Positions 37,822-47,085 of a stretch of DNA of 64,000 bases are shown in pieces. Within the stretch, counting starts at the first letter, position 1. Each line of letters opens with the position of its first letter. Under the pieces are notes generated by a model. It saw nothing but the letters and a program-made list of their open reading frames with translations. It was not told the origin of the DNA and searched no databases. Made by a program: the position numbers and the translations under genes. Source of the stretch: Chitinophaga niabensis. GTDB taxonomy: Bacteria > Bacteroidota > Bacteroidia > Chitinophagales > Chitinophagaceae. Location: NCBI RefSeq assembly GCF_039545795.1, contig NZ_CP154260.1:4407001-4471000 (forward strand), in the 5' to 3' direction.

Positions 37822-38574
37822 TTATTTTACGACTGATTTTAATTGTTTAGCGCCAATGCGGCCTTCTACTACCTTTATTTCATAATATTCTTCCAGTTCT
37901 CCATCTATCTGCAAACCAACAAACACATCATCCTTTTTATAAGCCTGGATGTAAGGTTTGCCCTTGCTGTATACCGGCATATTCAGTGTACGTTCCGCAC
38001 CGCCGAATTTGATATAGACATCGATAGAGTTAGGCGTGGTGGAAGGTCTTAGTTCTACAATGAAATCAGAGATGATCAGGCCTGACTGGAAGTTCTCTTT
38101 ATATTTTTCTACCAGTGGCTGCTGGCGGATCACATCACCCAATCCCAGTTTTTTATCGATGTATTCATAGATACGTGCCGGCGGGGAGGGTACCCATAGG
38201 ATCCTTAATGATGCACCATCCTGTGTGCCGTGATAATAACGGTTATCCCTGTTAGCTTTGACAATGCCTATCCATACGCTGTTGGGTTTATCCCAGAGGA
38301 CGCGGTATATGGCAGTATCTGCGAATCCTTTCATCAGGGGCAGATCATCAAATGATTTTTCATATTTAAGTGTGTCTACCGTGAAATTGAAAGTAACGGT
38401 GGAAGTGTCTTTGTCTTTTTGGCTAAAAGCTACATTGATGGTTCCGGCGGGAGTGGCTTCTTTCACTGCATCGTCTGTTACAGTGGAAGTGGCACTTGTT
38501 TCTTTCTGGTCCGTGGAATTGTTACAGGCCATGATACCTGTTGCCAGCGCACATGCGGCGAGGAATTGTTTCAT
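37822..38574 (-). CDS. Uncharacterised lipoprotein inside the L-fucose operon
   Basis: 250 residues. Signal ends in a lipobox with Cys17 (TGIMAC), followed by a Ser/Thr/Lys linker (NNSTDQKETSATSTVTDD). The rest is beta-rich: VAFSQKDKDTSTVTFNFTVD, SVWIGIVKANRDNRYYHGTQ, and a C-terminal KDDVFVGLQIDGELEEYYEI. No family recognised. The start overlaps the stop of the keto-deoxyfuconate dehydrogenase by one base (TAATG) and the next gene begins 8 bp after it, so it is firmly co-expressed with fucose catabolism. It may bind sugar or act at the outer membrane, but this is only suggested by place. Confidence 0.82.
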   Translation of the reverse strand: MKQFLAACALATGIMACNNSTDQKETSATSTVTDDAVKEATPAGTINVAFSQKDKDTSTVTFNFTVDTLKYEKSFDDLPLMKGFADTAIYRVLWDKPNSVWIGIVKANRDNRYYHGTQDGASLRILWVPSPPARIYEYIDKKLGLGDVIRQQPLVEKYKENFQSGLIISDFIVELRPSTTPNSIDVYIKFGGAERTLNMPVYSKGKPYIQAYKKDDVFVGLQIDGELEEYYEIKVVEGRIGAKQLKSVVK

Positions 38575-39356
38575 TAGTTATTCAGTTTTATAAAGCCTCC
38601 GTCTAGTGGATAATCGCAACCGGTGATAAAACCTGCTTCATCAGAGCAGAGATACAAAGCGAGATAGCCCACTTCATCCGGTTTAGCCATGCGGCCGATA
38701 GGTTGTGTTTTGGACAGTTTCTCAAACATTTCTGCTTCTTTGCCGGGATAGTTCTTGGCAATGAAACCATCCACAAATGGTGTATGCACACGGGCAGGAG
38801 AAATACTGTTCACGCGGATCTTATCAGCGAGGTAATCTTTTGCTACAGAGAGCGTCATAGTATATACGGCGCCTTTGCTCATAGAGTAGGCAAACCTGTC
38901 AGGGATCCCCACGCTGGAAGCAATGGAAGCGATATTGAGGATCACACCGCCACCTTGTTTTTTCATTTGTTCAATTACTGCGTACATGCAGTTATAAGTG
39001 CCTTTTACATTCACGGAGAATACGCGGTCGAAATCCTGCTCAGCAGTAGTTTCCAGTTTTCCCACGTGTGCAATACCGGCGCAGTTCACCAGTATATCCA
39101 GTTTACCGGATGTTTGTATGATCTTTTGCATAACGGCTACCACTGCAGCCTGGTCTGCCACATTCACGGCATGTACAAATCCTTTACCCCCTGTGGCAGC
39201 AATTTCATCTACTGTACCCTTCCCGGCATCCTCATTTAATTCCAGCACGTGAACAATAGCCCCACTGCCGGCAAAACACCGCGCAATTGCCTGTCCGATG
39301 CCGCTTCCGGCACCAGTTACCACAGCAATTTTCCCATCTAAACGGAACAAACTCAT
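38574..39356 (-). CDS. 2-keto-3-deoxy-L-fuconate dehydrogenase (SDR family)
   Basis: 260 residues, first gene of the operon. NAD-binding VTGAGSGIGQAIA, NCAGIAHVG and catalytic YSMSK (in IASSVGIPDRFAYSMSKGAVY) are visible. With the other SDR assigned to fucose itself, this one fits the oxidation of 2-keto-3-deoxy-L-fuconate to the 2,4-diketo acid before hydrolysis. The assignment between the two SDRs rests on resemblance of the other to known fucose dehydrogenases and on pathway logic. Confidence 0.85.
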   Translation of the reverse strand: MSLFRLDGKIAVVTGAGSGIGQAIARCFAGSGAIVHVLELNEDAGKGTVDEIAATGGKGFVHAVNVADQAAVVAVMQKIIQTSGKLDILVNCAGIAHVGKLETTAEQDFDRVFSVNVKGTYNCMYAVIEQMKKQGGGVILNIASIASSVGIPDRFAYSMSKGAVYTMTLSVAKDYLADKIRVNSISPARVHTPFVDGFIAKNYPGKEAEMFEKLSKTQPIGRMAKPDEVGYLALYLCSDEAGFITGCDYPLDGGFIKLNN

Positions 39357-39377
39357 CTTTTACTTATTTTAAGGGTT

Positions 39378-39409
39378 CTAAAATACCGTAATTATAAGCG
39401 TTATTGCAA
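39378..39409 (-). promoter_or_regulatory. Candidate promoter of the L-fucose operon
   Basis: Read on the minus strand: TTG (39409-39407), 21 bases, then TATTTTAG (39385-39378), close to the Bacteroidota TTG/TAnnTTTG pair with one mismatch in the -7 box. It would give a leader of about 15 bases before the start at 39356. The TTG lies within an ATTGCAAT palindrome that could be an operator half. Confidence 0.4.
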
Positions 39410-39471
39410 TCCTTTTTTACCCTGATTTTGTACTTTCTTGACTATTTTCATGTGTAATTAAACCCAATGCT

Positions 39472-40146
39472 GTGAAAAATATATACATTTTATACTTATT
39501 CCTGCTACCCTTAAATCTTTGGGCTCAGGAAATTCCATTGAACAAACACGGCCTGCCTGTTGTGAATTCCCTTCAATTATACAAAGAACTGGTAAAACAG
39601 AACAAAGATCTTCGCTTAATAAAGATCGATGATATTGCGCAGGATGTACGTTATGCTACTGCTAATAATTTCACCCGTGAGCAACTGTACCCCTACCCTG
39701 TAGTATGGTTAAGGCTTCCCGCCTACCAGGCATTACAGGCTTTGCAAATGGTACTGGAACCTATGGGTGTGGGCCTCAAAATATTTGACGGGTACCGGCC
39801 TTACCGGGTGACAGAGAAAATGTGGAAAGTGATGCCGGACGAACGTTATGCCGCAGATCCTAAAAAAGGGTCCGGCCACAACAGGGGTATAGCAGTAGAT
39901 CTTACCCTCATTTATCTTAAAACCGGCAAGGAATTTCCTATGGGAACAGATTACGATGATCTTTCGGAAAAAGCCCATCATGCCTATGCGCAGATAACAG
40001 ATGAAGAAAAAGAGAACCGGGTGCTCCTGCGCACGATGATGGAAGCGCATGGCTTTATGGCACTGGAAACGGAATGGTGGCATTATTACCTGAAAGACCC
40101 CGAAAAATATCCGTTGATGGATATCTGGTTTGATGAGTTAAAGTAA
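39472..40146 (+). CDS. Secreted D-alanyl-D-alanine dipeptidase (VanX/DdpX family, M15)
   Basis: 224 residues, GTG start at 39472 followed by a signal peptide (YLFLLPLNLWAQ). Zinc site and catalytic residues of VanX-type M15 peptidases are present: His136 and Asp143 in SGHNRGIAVD, and Glu201/His204 in EWWH; the DGYRP substrate motif is at 106-110. Hydrolyses D-Ala-D-Ala in the periplasm, most likely for cell-wall peptide recycling. No vanH/vanA-like genes lie nearby, so vancomycin resistance is not implied. 30 bp before the DUF1080 gene. Confidence 0.92.
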   Translation: MKNIYILYLFLLPLNLWAQEIPLNKHGLPVVNSLQLYKELVKQNKDLRLIKIDDIAQDVRYATANNFTREQLYPYPVVWLRLPAYQALQALQMVLEPMGVGLKIFDGYRPYRVTEKMWKVMPDERYAADPKKGSGHNRGIAVDLTLIYLKTGKEFPMGTDYDDLSEKAHHAYAQITDEEKENRVLLRTMMEAHGFMALETEWWHYYLKDPEKYPLMDIWFDELK

Positions 40147-40176
40147 TTTCATAGCTTAACAGCCTAATACACGTCT

Positions 40177-41016
40177 ATGCAAAAAATAAAATTACTGATG
40201 ACGCTTGCTCTTGCGTTAACATCAGGGATAAGCACCGCACAGAAATCTCAAAAGGGATGGCAGCAACTTTTTAACGGGAAAGACCTGAAAAACTGGGACA
40301 TCAAAATCACCGGGCATCAGCTGAACGACAACAATGGCAATACTTTCAGCGTGAAAGACGGCAAACTCACCGTATCCTATGATGGATACAAAGCATTTGA
40401 TGAACAGTACGGCCACATCTTCCACAAGCAAAAATTCTCTGCTTACTTACTGGTGATGGAATACCGCTTTGTAGGTGAACAGGTGAAAGGTGGCCCCGGA
40501 TGGGCTTATCGCAACAGCGGGGCTATGATCCATTCCCAATCTGCCAAGAGCATGGGTGTAAAGCAGGATTTTCCTATTTCCATTGAAGTGCAGTTACTGG
40601 GTGGTGACGGGAAAGGGAAACGTACCACCTCTAACCTCTGTACCCCAGGCACGAATGTGGTAATGAAGAATCAGCTGATCACTGCACATTGCGTGAATTC
40701 AAATTCCAAAACGTATGATAATGATATCTGGGTGAGAGCGGAAGTATTGGTGCTGGGAGATTCCATCGTTAAACATATTGTGGAGAAGGATACGGTACTG
40801 ATGTATGAAAAACCACAGATCGGCGGCGGGAATGTTTCCAATTACGATCCTGCTTTGAAAAAAGACGGACAGCTTTTATCTGAAGGATACATTGCTTTAC
40901 AGAGCGAAAGCCATCCCATACAATACAGGAAGGTGGAGTTGTTTGATCTGAAGCCTTATATGAAGGACCCCAGGAAACTCGCAGCGAAGCTGAAAGAATT
41001 ACAAAACAGGAAATAA
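40177..41016 (+). CDS. DUF1080 (3-keto-disaccharide hydrolase-like) secreted protein
   Basis: 279 residues with a signal peptide (LMTLALALTSGISTAQ). Concanavalin-like beta-sandwich of the DUF1080 family: WQQLFNGKDLKNWDIK at the start, the YGHIFHKQKFSAYLLVMEYRF strand pair, NSGAMIHSQ, and the terminal GYIALQSESHPIQYRKVELF. Such proteins act on glycosidic bonds after oxidation of the sugar C3 and are found next to Gfo/Idh/MocA oxidoreductases, as here (next gene), although a terminator intervenes. Closed by that terminator at 41019-41050. Confidence 0.9.
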   Translation: MQKIKLLMTLALALTSGISTAQKSQKGWQQLFNGKDLKNWDIKITGHQLNDNNGNTFSVKDGKLTVSYDGYKAFDEQYGHIFHKQKFSAYLLVMEYRFVGEQVKGGPGWAYRNSGAMIHSQSAKSMGVKQDFPISIEVQLLGGDGKGKRTTSNLCTPGTNVVMKNQLITAHCVNSNSKTYDNDIWVRAEVLVLGDSIVKHIVEKDTVLMYEKPQIGGGNVSNYDPALKKDGQLLSEGYIALQSESHPIQYRKVELFDLKPYMKDPRKLAAKLKELQNRK

Positions 41017-41018
41017 TT

Positions 41019-41050
41019 AAAAAGCCTCCGATGTGATCGGGGGCTTTTTT
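41019..41050 (+). terminator. Rho-independent terminator after the DUF1080 gene
   Basis: AAAGCCTCCGAT (41021-41032) pairs with ATCGGGGGCTTT (one G-T wobble), loop of two to four bases, followed by a T-run to 41050; preceded by an A-run, so it may also work in reverse. Confidence 0.88.
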
Positions 41051-41120
41051 ACTTATGAAAGAACAAAATCTTTTGCTATTTTGAGGTACGTACCCGTTTT
41101 TACTTAAACTACCTTAAAAT

Positions 41121-42461
41121 ATGAAAAAGTCCCGCAGAACTTTCCTCAAGAATACCGTAAAAGGCTCAGCAGCCTTGATGATCGGCAGCATACTCCCCGG
41201 CATGAGTGCAAAAAGTTATGCCAGCATCCTGGGTGCCAACGACCGTATCCGGGTTGGCATGATGGGCGTAAATGCCAGAGGCCTTGCCCTGGCTACCAAC
41301 TATGCACGCCAGCCCAACTGCGAAGTGATCTCTGTTTCTGACGTGGATACCCGCGCTGCGGAGAAGTGTATAGAGAAAGTAAAGGAAGTGCAGCAAAAAG
41401 CGCCCGCTGCTATTCCTGACTTCAGGAAAGCGCTGGAGAATAAAAACCTGGATGCGCTGGTAGTAGCTGCACCGGACCATTGGCATGCCCCTGCTGCTAT
41501 ACTGGCTGCCAAAGCCGGTAAACACGTATACCTGGAAAAGCCCTGCAGCCATAATCCACATGAGGGGGAACTGCTGATACAGGTGCAGAAGAAATACAAC
41601 AAGGTTATCCAGATGGGTAATCAGCGTCGCTCCTGGCCCAATGTGATAGCAGCTATCAAAGAGATACACAGCGGTACTATCGGCCGTGCTTATTTTGCCA
41701 AAGGCTGGTATACCAATAACCGTGAATCCATTGGCATTGGTAAAAAAACAGACGTTCCTGCCTGGTTGAATTATGATCTCTGGCAAGGCCCTGCACCACG
41801 CCGTGCATTCCAGGATAATCTTATTCACTATAACTGGCATTGGTTCTGGAACTGGGGTACCGGTGAAGCCTGTAATAACGGAACACATATGGTAGACCTC
41901 ATGCGATGGGGCCTGCAGGTGGATTATCCTACACGCGTTACCTCCTCCGGTGGACGATACCGTTATAAAGATGATTGGGAAACACCGGACACGCAAGTGA
42001 TCTCCCTCGAATTTGCCAATAATACCAGCATGGTATGGGAAGGCCGCAGCTGTAACGGACAGTATGTGGAAGGCAGTTCTGTAGGTGTTATTTTCTACGG
42101 AGAAACAGGATCACTGGTGATCGATGGAAATGCTTATACCGTGTATGATCTGAAAAGTAAAGTGGTGAAGGAAGTGAAGAATACTAAATCCATTGATGCC
42201 CGGAATGTGACCAATCCTGCGGCTGACCTGGATGCACTGCATTTCCAGAACTTCTTTGACGGCATTAAAAATGGTACTGCGCTTAATTCAGATATTCTCA
42301 GCGGACATCAAAGCACTCTGCTTTGCCAGTTAGGCAATATTGCCCTGCTTACGGGTAATGCGCTGCGTATTGATCCTTCCAACGGACATATCAAAAACGA
42401 TGCTGCGGCTATGAAGTTCTGGAAACGGGATTATCAGCCGGGCTGGGAACCTAAATTATAA
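41121..42461 (+). CDS. Tat-exported Gfo/Idh/MocA-family oxidoreductase
   Basis: 446 residues. A twin-arginine signal, KKSRRTFLKNTVKGSAAL, opens the protein. The Rossmann part begins near RIRVGMMGVNARGLALATNY, with the conserved EKP motif in HVYLEKPCSHN (Lys of the active site) and the IQMGNQRRSWP segment of the exported subgroup; the WNWGTGEACNNGTHMVDLMRWG stretch holds the substrate-site His. NAD(P)-dependent, folded before export and acting in the periplasm, probably on sugar or cyclitol C3-hydroxyls. Followed by a strong terminator. Confidence 0.93.
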   Translation: MKKSRRTFLKNTVKGSAALMIGSILPGMSAKSYASILGANDRIRVGMMGVNARGLALATNYARQPNCEVISVSDVDTRAAEKCIEKVKEVQQKAPAAIPDFRKALENKNLDALVVAAPDHWHAPAAILAAKAGKHVYLEKPCSHNPHEGELLIQVQKKYNKVIQMGNQRRSWPNVIAAIKEIHSGTIGRAYFAKGWYTNNRESIGIGKKTDVPAWLNYDLWQGPAPRRAFQDNLIHYNWHWFWNWGTGEACNNGTHMVDLMRWGLQVDYPTRVTSSGGRYRYKDDWETPDTQVISLEFANNTSMVWEGRSCNGQYVEGSSVGVIFYGETGSLVIDGNAYTVYDLKSKVVKEVKNTKSIDARNVTNPAADLDALHFQNFFDGIKNGTALNSDILSGHQSTLLCQLGNIALLTGNALRIDPSNGHIKNDAAAMKFWKRDYQPGWEPKL

Positions 42462-42467
42462 CTTAAT

Positions 42468-42499
42468 ACAGCAGGGATACTTTCCAGTATCCCTGCTGT
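42468..42499. terminator. Strong bidirectional hairpin between convergent genes
   Basis: ACAGCAGGGATACT (42468-42481) and its exact reverse complement AGTATCCCTGCTGT (42486-42499), loop TTCC. It lies 7 bp after the oxidoreductase stop and 9 bp before the stop of the converging gene; the downstream tract is only TTGTTTG. Confidence 0.8.
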
Positions 42500-42507
42500 T
42501 GTTTGAA

Positions 42508-43716
42508 CTATTTCTTCTTGTAAGTATCCATCTCCTTCCTCATTTCATCCATCTGCTTCTTCATCTCAATTATATACAGCATTTGCTCTTCTACCTTTTG
42601 CAGCAATAACTTATTCATCTCTCCCACGTCAATACCTTTCTCTTTCACTTCTGTTTCACTGGGAATGCCAGGCAGATGTTTGTTTTCTTTAATGTATTGT
42701 TCCATTTCATAGATGGAAGGCAATTTATAATCCGGTTCAAATACAAAATCAGACCAGCCGGTGAGGGTTACTTTTACCTTTTGCGCGAAAATATTTCCTT
42801 TCACGGCGAGTTTTGCCTCGGGGTCTGGGTATAAGGTACCAATGCCTACGTTGCCGATGGCATCTATAACAATATCATCTCCGTAGTACCATTGATGTCC
42901 GGCATTTATTTTATTGAAGAACCTTCTGGTACCGATGATCATCTTTCCGGAGGCATGACCGTTTAATGTATTACCAGGTACAGTCATGATACGGCCCTGC
43001 CCCCAAAGATTACCACCATTGTGCTCTGCAGGCAAAACAAACTCCAGTGTAGCACCTGTACTCATATTGCGCCCGGTTTGATCAGCCCTGATGGCCACTC
43101 CTCCTGCATGTATCTTTTCATTTCCCACATTTACGCTTGCTGCAGGAGCAATTACCGTTAGGGTTGAGTTTATGCCTTCATTTTTGATAGTGGTCTGCCC
43201 CTGCAATACCATATTATCAGATCCGTTACTGAACTCTTGTACATTACTTACCTGATCTCCTGTAACAAGAAGAAGTGTTTCAGCACTCGTGTACCCCGTG
43301 AAGGATAAGTTATGAACAAGGGCCGCGGTACTAATCTCGGCTGCCATGTACTTTTCTCCATTATAAGTAAGTAACACCAAACGCGCAGCTTCATTATACG
43401 CGATCAATGTACCTCTATCTTCATGATAAGCAGAAGCAGTATTCACTTCCACGGTCCATTTACGATTATAAGACCCTGTAGTTCCACGGATTGCTGTGAT
43501 CTTTCCCATTACAAAGTGGTCACTCATGGCTACACCCGCATAGGATTTGTGCAACAAAATATAATCAGGCCCAATGCCATCACGTGTTTGGCCAGCTATT
43601 GTTTTGTTTATGTAATAATATCTGCCATTGTTTACAACACTTACTTCCTGTGTAAATTGCGCATGGGTGCTTAACGCTGCAAACAGCAAAAGCATGATAC
43701 CGGTTAACTTTTTCAT
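42508..43716 (-). CDS. Secreted tail-fibre-like protein with C-terminal coiled coil
   Basis: About 402 residues from the ATG at 43716, which gives a signal peptide (GIMLLLFAALSTHAQF). The middle is beta-rich with no recognised domain (RWTVEVNTASAYHE, LNGHASGKMIIGTRRFFNKI). The end is a motif set common in Bacteroidota tail-fibre-like proteins: VGIGTLYPDPEAKLAVKGNI, FVFEPDYKLPS, then IYEMEQYIKENKHLPGIPS, followed by a Met/Glu/Lys coiled coil (EQMLYIIEMKKQMDEMRKEM). Likely surface or exported; the C-terminus resembles the region before an intramolecular chaperone. Function unknown. Confidence 0.82.
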   Translation of the reverse strand: MKKLTGIMLLLFAALSTHAQFTQEVSVVNNGRYYYINKTIAGQTRDGIGPDYILLHKSYAGVAMSDHFVMGKITAIRGTTGSYNRKWTVEVNTASAYHEDRGTLIAYNEAARLVLLTYNGEKYMAAEISTAALVHNLSFTGYTSAETLLLVTGDQVSNVQEFSNGSDNMVLQGQTTIKNEGINSTLTVIAPAASVNVGNEKIHAGGVAIRADQTGRNMSTGATLEFVLPAEHNGGNLWGQGRIMTVPGNTLNGHASGKMIIGTRRFFNKINAGHQWYYGDDIVIDAIGNVGIGTLYPDPEAKLAVKGNIFAQKVKVTLTGWSDFVFEPDYKLPSIYEMEQYIKENKHLPGIPSETEVKEKGIDVGEMNKLLLQKVEEQMLYIIEMKKQMDEMRKEMDTYKKK

Positions 43717-43791
43717 TTTGATGTCTTGTTTCAAGGTATTAAGGATTTTTATATGGGCTATTGTGGAGACAATATAAGCAGAAAAAAGCAA

Positions 43792-43822
43792 AAAAAACTG
43801 CTCCGGTCTCCCGGAGCAGTTT
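43792..43822 (-). terminator. Terminator at the end of the leuCDBA operon
   Basis: AAACTGCTCCGG (43795-43806) and CCGGAGCAGTTT (43811-43822) pair perfectly with a 4-base loop. Read on the minus strand, the stem is followed by a run of T (the A-run at 43791-43797), i.e. a standard Rho-independent terminator 28 bp past the leuA stop. Confidence 0.88.
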
Positions 43823-43849
43823 AGCTATTACATACATCGAAAAAACTTC

Positions 43850-45355
43850 TTAGAAAATCTTATTCAAAGCATCTACATAAGCATGCACACTGGCATTCAC
43901 AATGTCTGTTGAATAACCAAATCCATAATAGGATTTACCATTGTGGTTCACGCGCATATTCACTTTACTTACATCTTCACTACCACCGCGCATTGCCTGA
44001 ATACTGAATTCATCCAGCTCAATATCATCCTGTATGATGGTATGGATGGCATTGATGGTTGCATTCACAGGACCGTTACCAGCTGCACTACCTTCTTTCT
44101 CTTCCCCGTTGATCCGCAGTTTTACCGTAGCCATCGGACGTAAAGGATCACCACATACTACCTGTAACAGGGTTACTTTGATGGCCTTATCATCATAATT
44201 GCTATCCGCACCATCGCCCATGAGTGTGAGCAGATCGTGATCTGTGATCTCTTTGCGGGTATCTGCCATTTCCAGGAAACGGGCATATACATCATCAATA
44301 TTGATCTTTTCCAGTTTGTAACCCAGCCTTTCCAGGTGGTGTTTCAATGCATGGCGGCCACTGCGTGCAGTGAGGATAATGGAGTTGGATTGCAGCCCGA
44401 TATCTTCCGGATCAAGGATCTCGTAGTTTTCACGATGCTTCAGCACACCATCCTGGTGAATACCGGAGCTGTGTGCAAATGCATTACGGCCAACGATGGC
44501 TTTATTCGGCTGTACCGGCATACGCATCATGTTGGACACTAAATTGCTCAACTCATAGATACGTTTGCTGTTGATACCTGTGGTATAACCCAGTGCGTGG
44601 TGGGTTTTGAGGATCATGGCTACTTCTTCCAGGGAAGTGTTGCCTGCACGTTCACCAATACCGTTAATGGTACATTCTACCTGGCGCGCGCCATTGAATA
44701 CACCGGCGATGGTGTTGGCAGTAGCCAGCCCGAGATCGTTGTGGCAGTGTACGGAAATAATGGCTTTATCGATATTGGAGACATGATCCATCAGGTATTT
44801 GATCTTGGCACCGTATTGTTCCGGCAGGCAGTAACCGTTGGTATCAGGGATGTTCACTACGGTAGCGCCTGCAGCGATCACCGCTTCGATCATTTGTGCG
44901 AGGTAAGCATTATCTGCACGGCCGGCATCTTCTGCGTAGAATTCCACATCATCTACAAACTTGCGGGAATACTTCACTGCTTCTACTGCACGTTCCAGGA
45001 TATTCTCGCGGGTGCTGTTGAATTTGTATTTGATGTGCATATCTGAAGCACCGATACCGGTATGGATGCGTTTGCGTTTAGCATATTTAAGTGCTGCGGC
45101 GGCGGCATCAATATCTGCTGTATTGGCACGTGTGAGTGCACAGATCACCGGTTCGCTTACTGCTTTGGAGATTTCAACAACGCTTTGAAAATCGCCGGGA
45201 CTGGAGATGGGAAAGCCTGCTTCTATCACGTCCACACCCAGGGCTTCCAGTTCTTTCGCTACAATGATCTTTTCCACGGTCGTTAGCTGGCAACCCGGCA
45301 CTTGTTCTCCATCACGCAGGGTTGTATCAAAAACGTAAACACGATTTTTATCCAT
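43850..45355 (-). CDS. leuA: 2-isopropylmalate synthase
   Basis: 501 residues. Condenses 2-ketoisovalerate with acetyl-CoA, first committed step to leucine. TIM-barrel start [20 protein letters not shown], metal-binding [14 protein letters not shown], and the C-terminal regulatory LeuA dimer domain (about 370-500) that gives leucine feedback. Length fits the long, feedback-regulated class. Last gene of leuC-leuD-leuB-leuA, 33 bp after leuB, followed by a terminator. Confidence 0.96.
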   Translation of the reverse strand: MDKNRVYVFDTTLRDGEQVPGCQLTTVEKIIVAKELEALGVDVIEAGFPISSPGDFQSVVEISKAVSEPVICALTRANTADIDAAAAALKYAKRKRIHTGIGASDMHIKYKFNSTRENILERAVEAVKYSRKFVDDVEFYAEDAGRADNAYLAQMIEAVIAAGATVVNIPDTNGYCLPEQYGAKIKYLMDHVSNIDKAIISVHCHNDLGLATANTIAGVFNGARQVECTINGIGERAGNTSLEEVAMILKTHHALGYTTGINSKRIYELSNLVSNMMRMPVQPNKAIVGRNAFAHSSGIHQDGVLKHRENYEILDPEDIGLQSNSIILTARSGRHALKHHLERLGYKLEKINIDDVYARFLEMADTRKEITDHDLLTLMGDGADSNYDDKAIKVTLLQVVCGDPLRPMATVKLRINGEEKEGSAAGNGPVNATINAIHTIIQDDIELDEFSIQAMRGGSEDVSKVNMRVNHNGKSYYGFGYSTDIVNASVHAYVDALNKIF

Positions 45356-45388
45356 GGTTTTATACTATTTCAAATGAGCTAATAATAA

Positions 45389-46468
45389 TTAATTCAGGTT
45401 TTCCAGCACTTTGGCGCCCATGGCGTCTGTGCCCAGTAAAAATTCGTTGGGTGTATGTTTGTTGGCAATATCCATTGTACGGTAACCCTGGCGCAGGGTG
45501 GCATCTACTGCACGGATCACACGTTGTGATTCTTCTTTTAATCCGAATGAGATATCCAGCAGCAGCGCAGCAGATAAGATAGAAGCCAGCGGGTTGGCAA
45601 TACCTTTTCCGGTGATGTCGTGCGCAGAGCCGTGAATAGGTTCATAGAAACCAATGGAATCTCCTACGGATGCAGATGCCAGCATACCCATAGATCCTGC
45701 GATCTGAGAGGCTTCATCTGTGAGGATGTCTCCAAACAGGTTGCCGGTCACCACCACATCAAAACGCTTAGGGTCCTTGATCAATTGCATGGCAGCATTA
45801 TCAATGAACATATGTTCTGTTTCCACATCAGGATATTCTTTCGCAATTTCCTGTACTACTTCTCTCCAGAGGCGGGATGCTTCCAGCACGTTGGCTTTAT
45901 CTACAGAGCAGAGTTTTTTGCGGCGGGTACGGGCAGCATCATATGCTTTGCGGGCAATGCGTTCTACTTCGTACTTATGATAGATCATCAGGTCAGATGC
46001 AGAACTGCGGTCTTCACTTCTTTGTTTCTCTCCAAAATATACATCACCTGTGAGTTCACGGAAGAAAAGGATATCTGCGCCCTGCAGGATCTCCGGTTTA
46101 ATGCTGGAGGCATGCAGCAGGTCATCGAATAATTTGATGGGGCGAAGGTTGGCATAAAGGCCCAGTTCTTTCCTGATCTTCAGCAATCCCTGTTCAGGGC
46201 GTACTTTCAGGGTAGGGTCATTATCGTATTTAGCATGGCCGATGGCACCAAACAGGATGGCATCGCTCTGGCGTGCTTTTTCCAGTGTTTCATCCGGCAG
46301 CGGATTACCGGTGGCCTCAATGGCTACATGGCCCATGATGCCTTCGTGGAATGTAAACGTGTGTTTGTAGTTCTCCGCAATTGTTTCCAATACTTTCTTT
46401 CCCCAGGCTGTTACTTCCTGCCCGATCCCGTCTCCGGGTATTACCAGAATTTTCTTTGTGACTCCCAT
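45389..46468 (-). CDS. leuB: 3-isopropylmalate dehydrogenase
   Basis: 359 residues. Starts with IPGDGIGQEVTAWG (family signature), has the substrate-binding Arg cluster in LGLYANLRPIKL, the YHKYEVERIARKAYDAARTR helix with catalytic residues, the metal Asp in GNLFGDILTDEASQIAGSMG and the NAD site EPIHGSAHDI. Oxidatively decarboxylates 3-isopropylmalate. Starts 7 bp after leuD. Confidence 0.96.
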   Translation of the reverse strand: MGVTKKILVIPGDGIGQEVTAWGKKVLETIAENYKHTFTFHEGIMGHVAIEATGNPLPDETLEKARQSDAILFGAIGHAKYDNDPTLKVRPEQGLLKIRKELGLYANLRPIKLFDDLLHASSIKPEILQGADILFFRELTGDVYFGEKQRSEDRSSASDLMIYHKYEVERIARKAYDAARTRRKKLCSVDKANVLEASRLWREVVQEIAKEYPDVETEHMFIDNAAMQLIKDPKRFDVVVTGNLFGDILTDEASQIAGSMGMLASASVGDSIGFYEPIHGSAHDITGKGIANPLASILSAALLLDISFGLKEESQRVIRAVDATLRQGYRTMDIANKHTPNEFLLGTDAMGAKVLENLN

Positions 46469-46475
46469 ATGTTAT

Positions 46476-47075
46476 TTAGAAATTAAATGGTCTTGTTTTT
46501 TCATAAGCTGCTACTTCATTGCTGAGGCTGAGCAGGTAATCGATGTCGTCATAACCGTTCAGGAGGCACGTTTTTTTGTATGCGTTGATATCGAAAGATG
46601 CCTTTTCGCCGGAAGCCAATATTTTAATATACTGCTCTTCCAGGTTAATTTCAAGTTCGGCGGCAGGATCTTTTTCAACAGCGGCAAAGATCTTTTGCAG
46701 GAAATCATCACTTACCTGGATGGGCAGGATGAAGTTATTCAATGCATTGTTCTTAAAGATATCTGCAAAGAAACTGCTGACCACTACTTTGAATCCGTAA
46801 TCGCCCAATGCCCAGGCAGCATGTTCCCTGGAAGAGCCACAACCGAAATTTTTGCCGGCTACCAGTACGCGCCCTTTGTAGAGGGGGTTGTTGAGTACGA
46901 AATCCTTTTTCGGCACCTGTTGATCATCAAAACGCCAGTCGCGGAACAGGTTTTCGCCAAAACCCTCACGGGTAGTAGCTTTCAGGAACCGGGCCGGGAT
47001 GATCTGGTCTGTGTCTATGTTTTCTATCGGTAAAGGTACCACTGTGGATACCAGGTTTGAAAATTTCTTGTCCAT
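46476..47075 (-). CDS. leuD: 3-isopropylmalate dehydratase, small subunit
   Basis: 199 residues. Swivel-domain features [20 protein letters not shown] near the N-terminus, [17 protein letters not shown], and [19 protein letters not shown]. Pairs with LeuC to isomerise 2- to 3-isopropylmalate. 10 bp after leuC. Typical length. Confidence 0.96.
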   Translation of the reverse strand: MDKKFSNLVSTVVPLPIENIDTDQIIPARFLKATTREGFGENLFRDWRFDDQQVPKKDFVLNNPLYKGRVLVAGKNFGCGSSREHAAWALGDYGFKVVVSSFFADIFKNNALNNFILPIQVSDDFLQKIFAAVEKDPAAELEINLEEQYIKILASGEKASFDINAYKKTCLLNGYDDIDYLLSLSNEVAAYEKTRPFNF

Positions 47076-47085
47076 GGTGTTTTAA

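Noticed and set aside
39472..40146. VanX-like gene as a vancomycin-resistance determinant
   Set aside because: No vanH, ligase or VanRS-like genes nearby and the protein is secreted; cell-wall recycling is the plainer reading.
42468..42499. Hairpin considered as a riboswitch or mobile-element end
   Set aside because: It sits exactly between two convergent stop codons with a four-base loop, which is fully explained as a bidirectional terminator.
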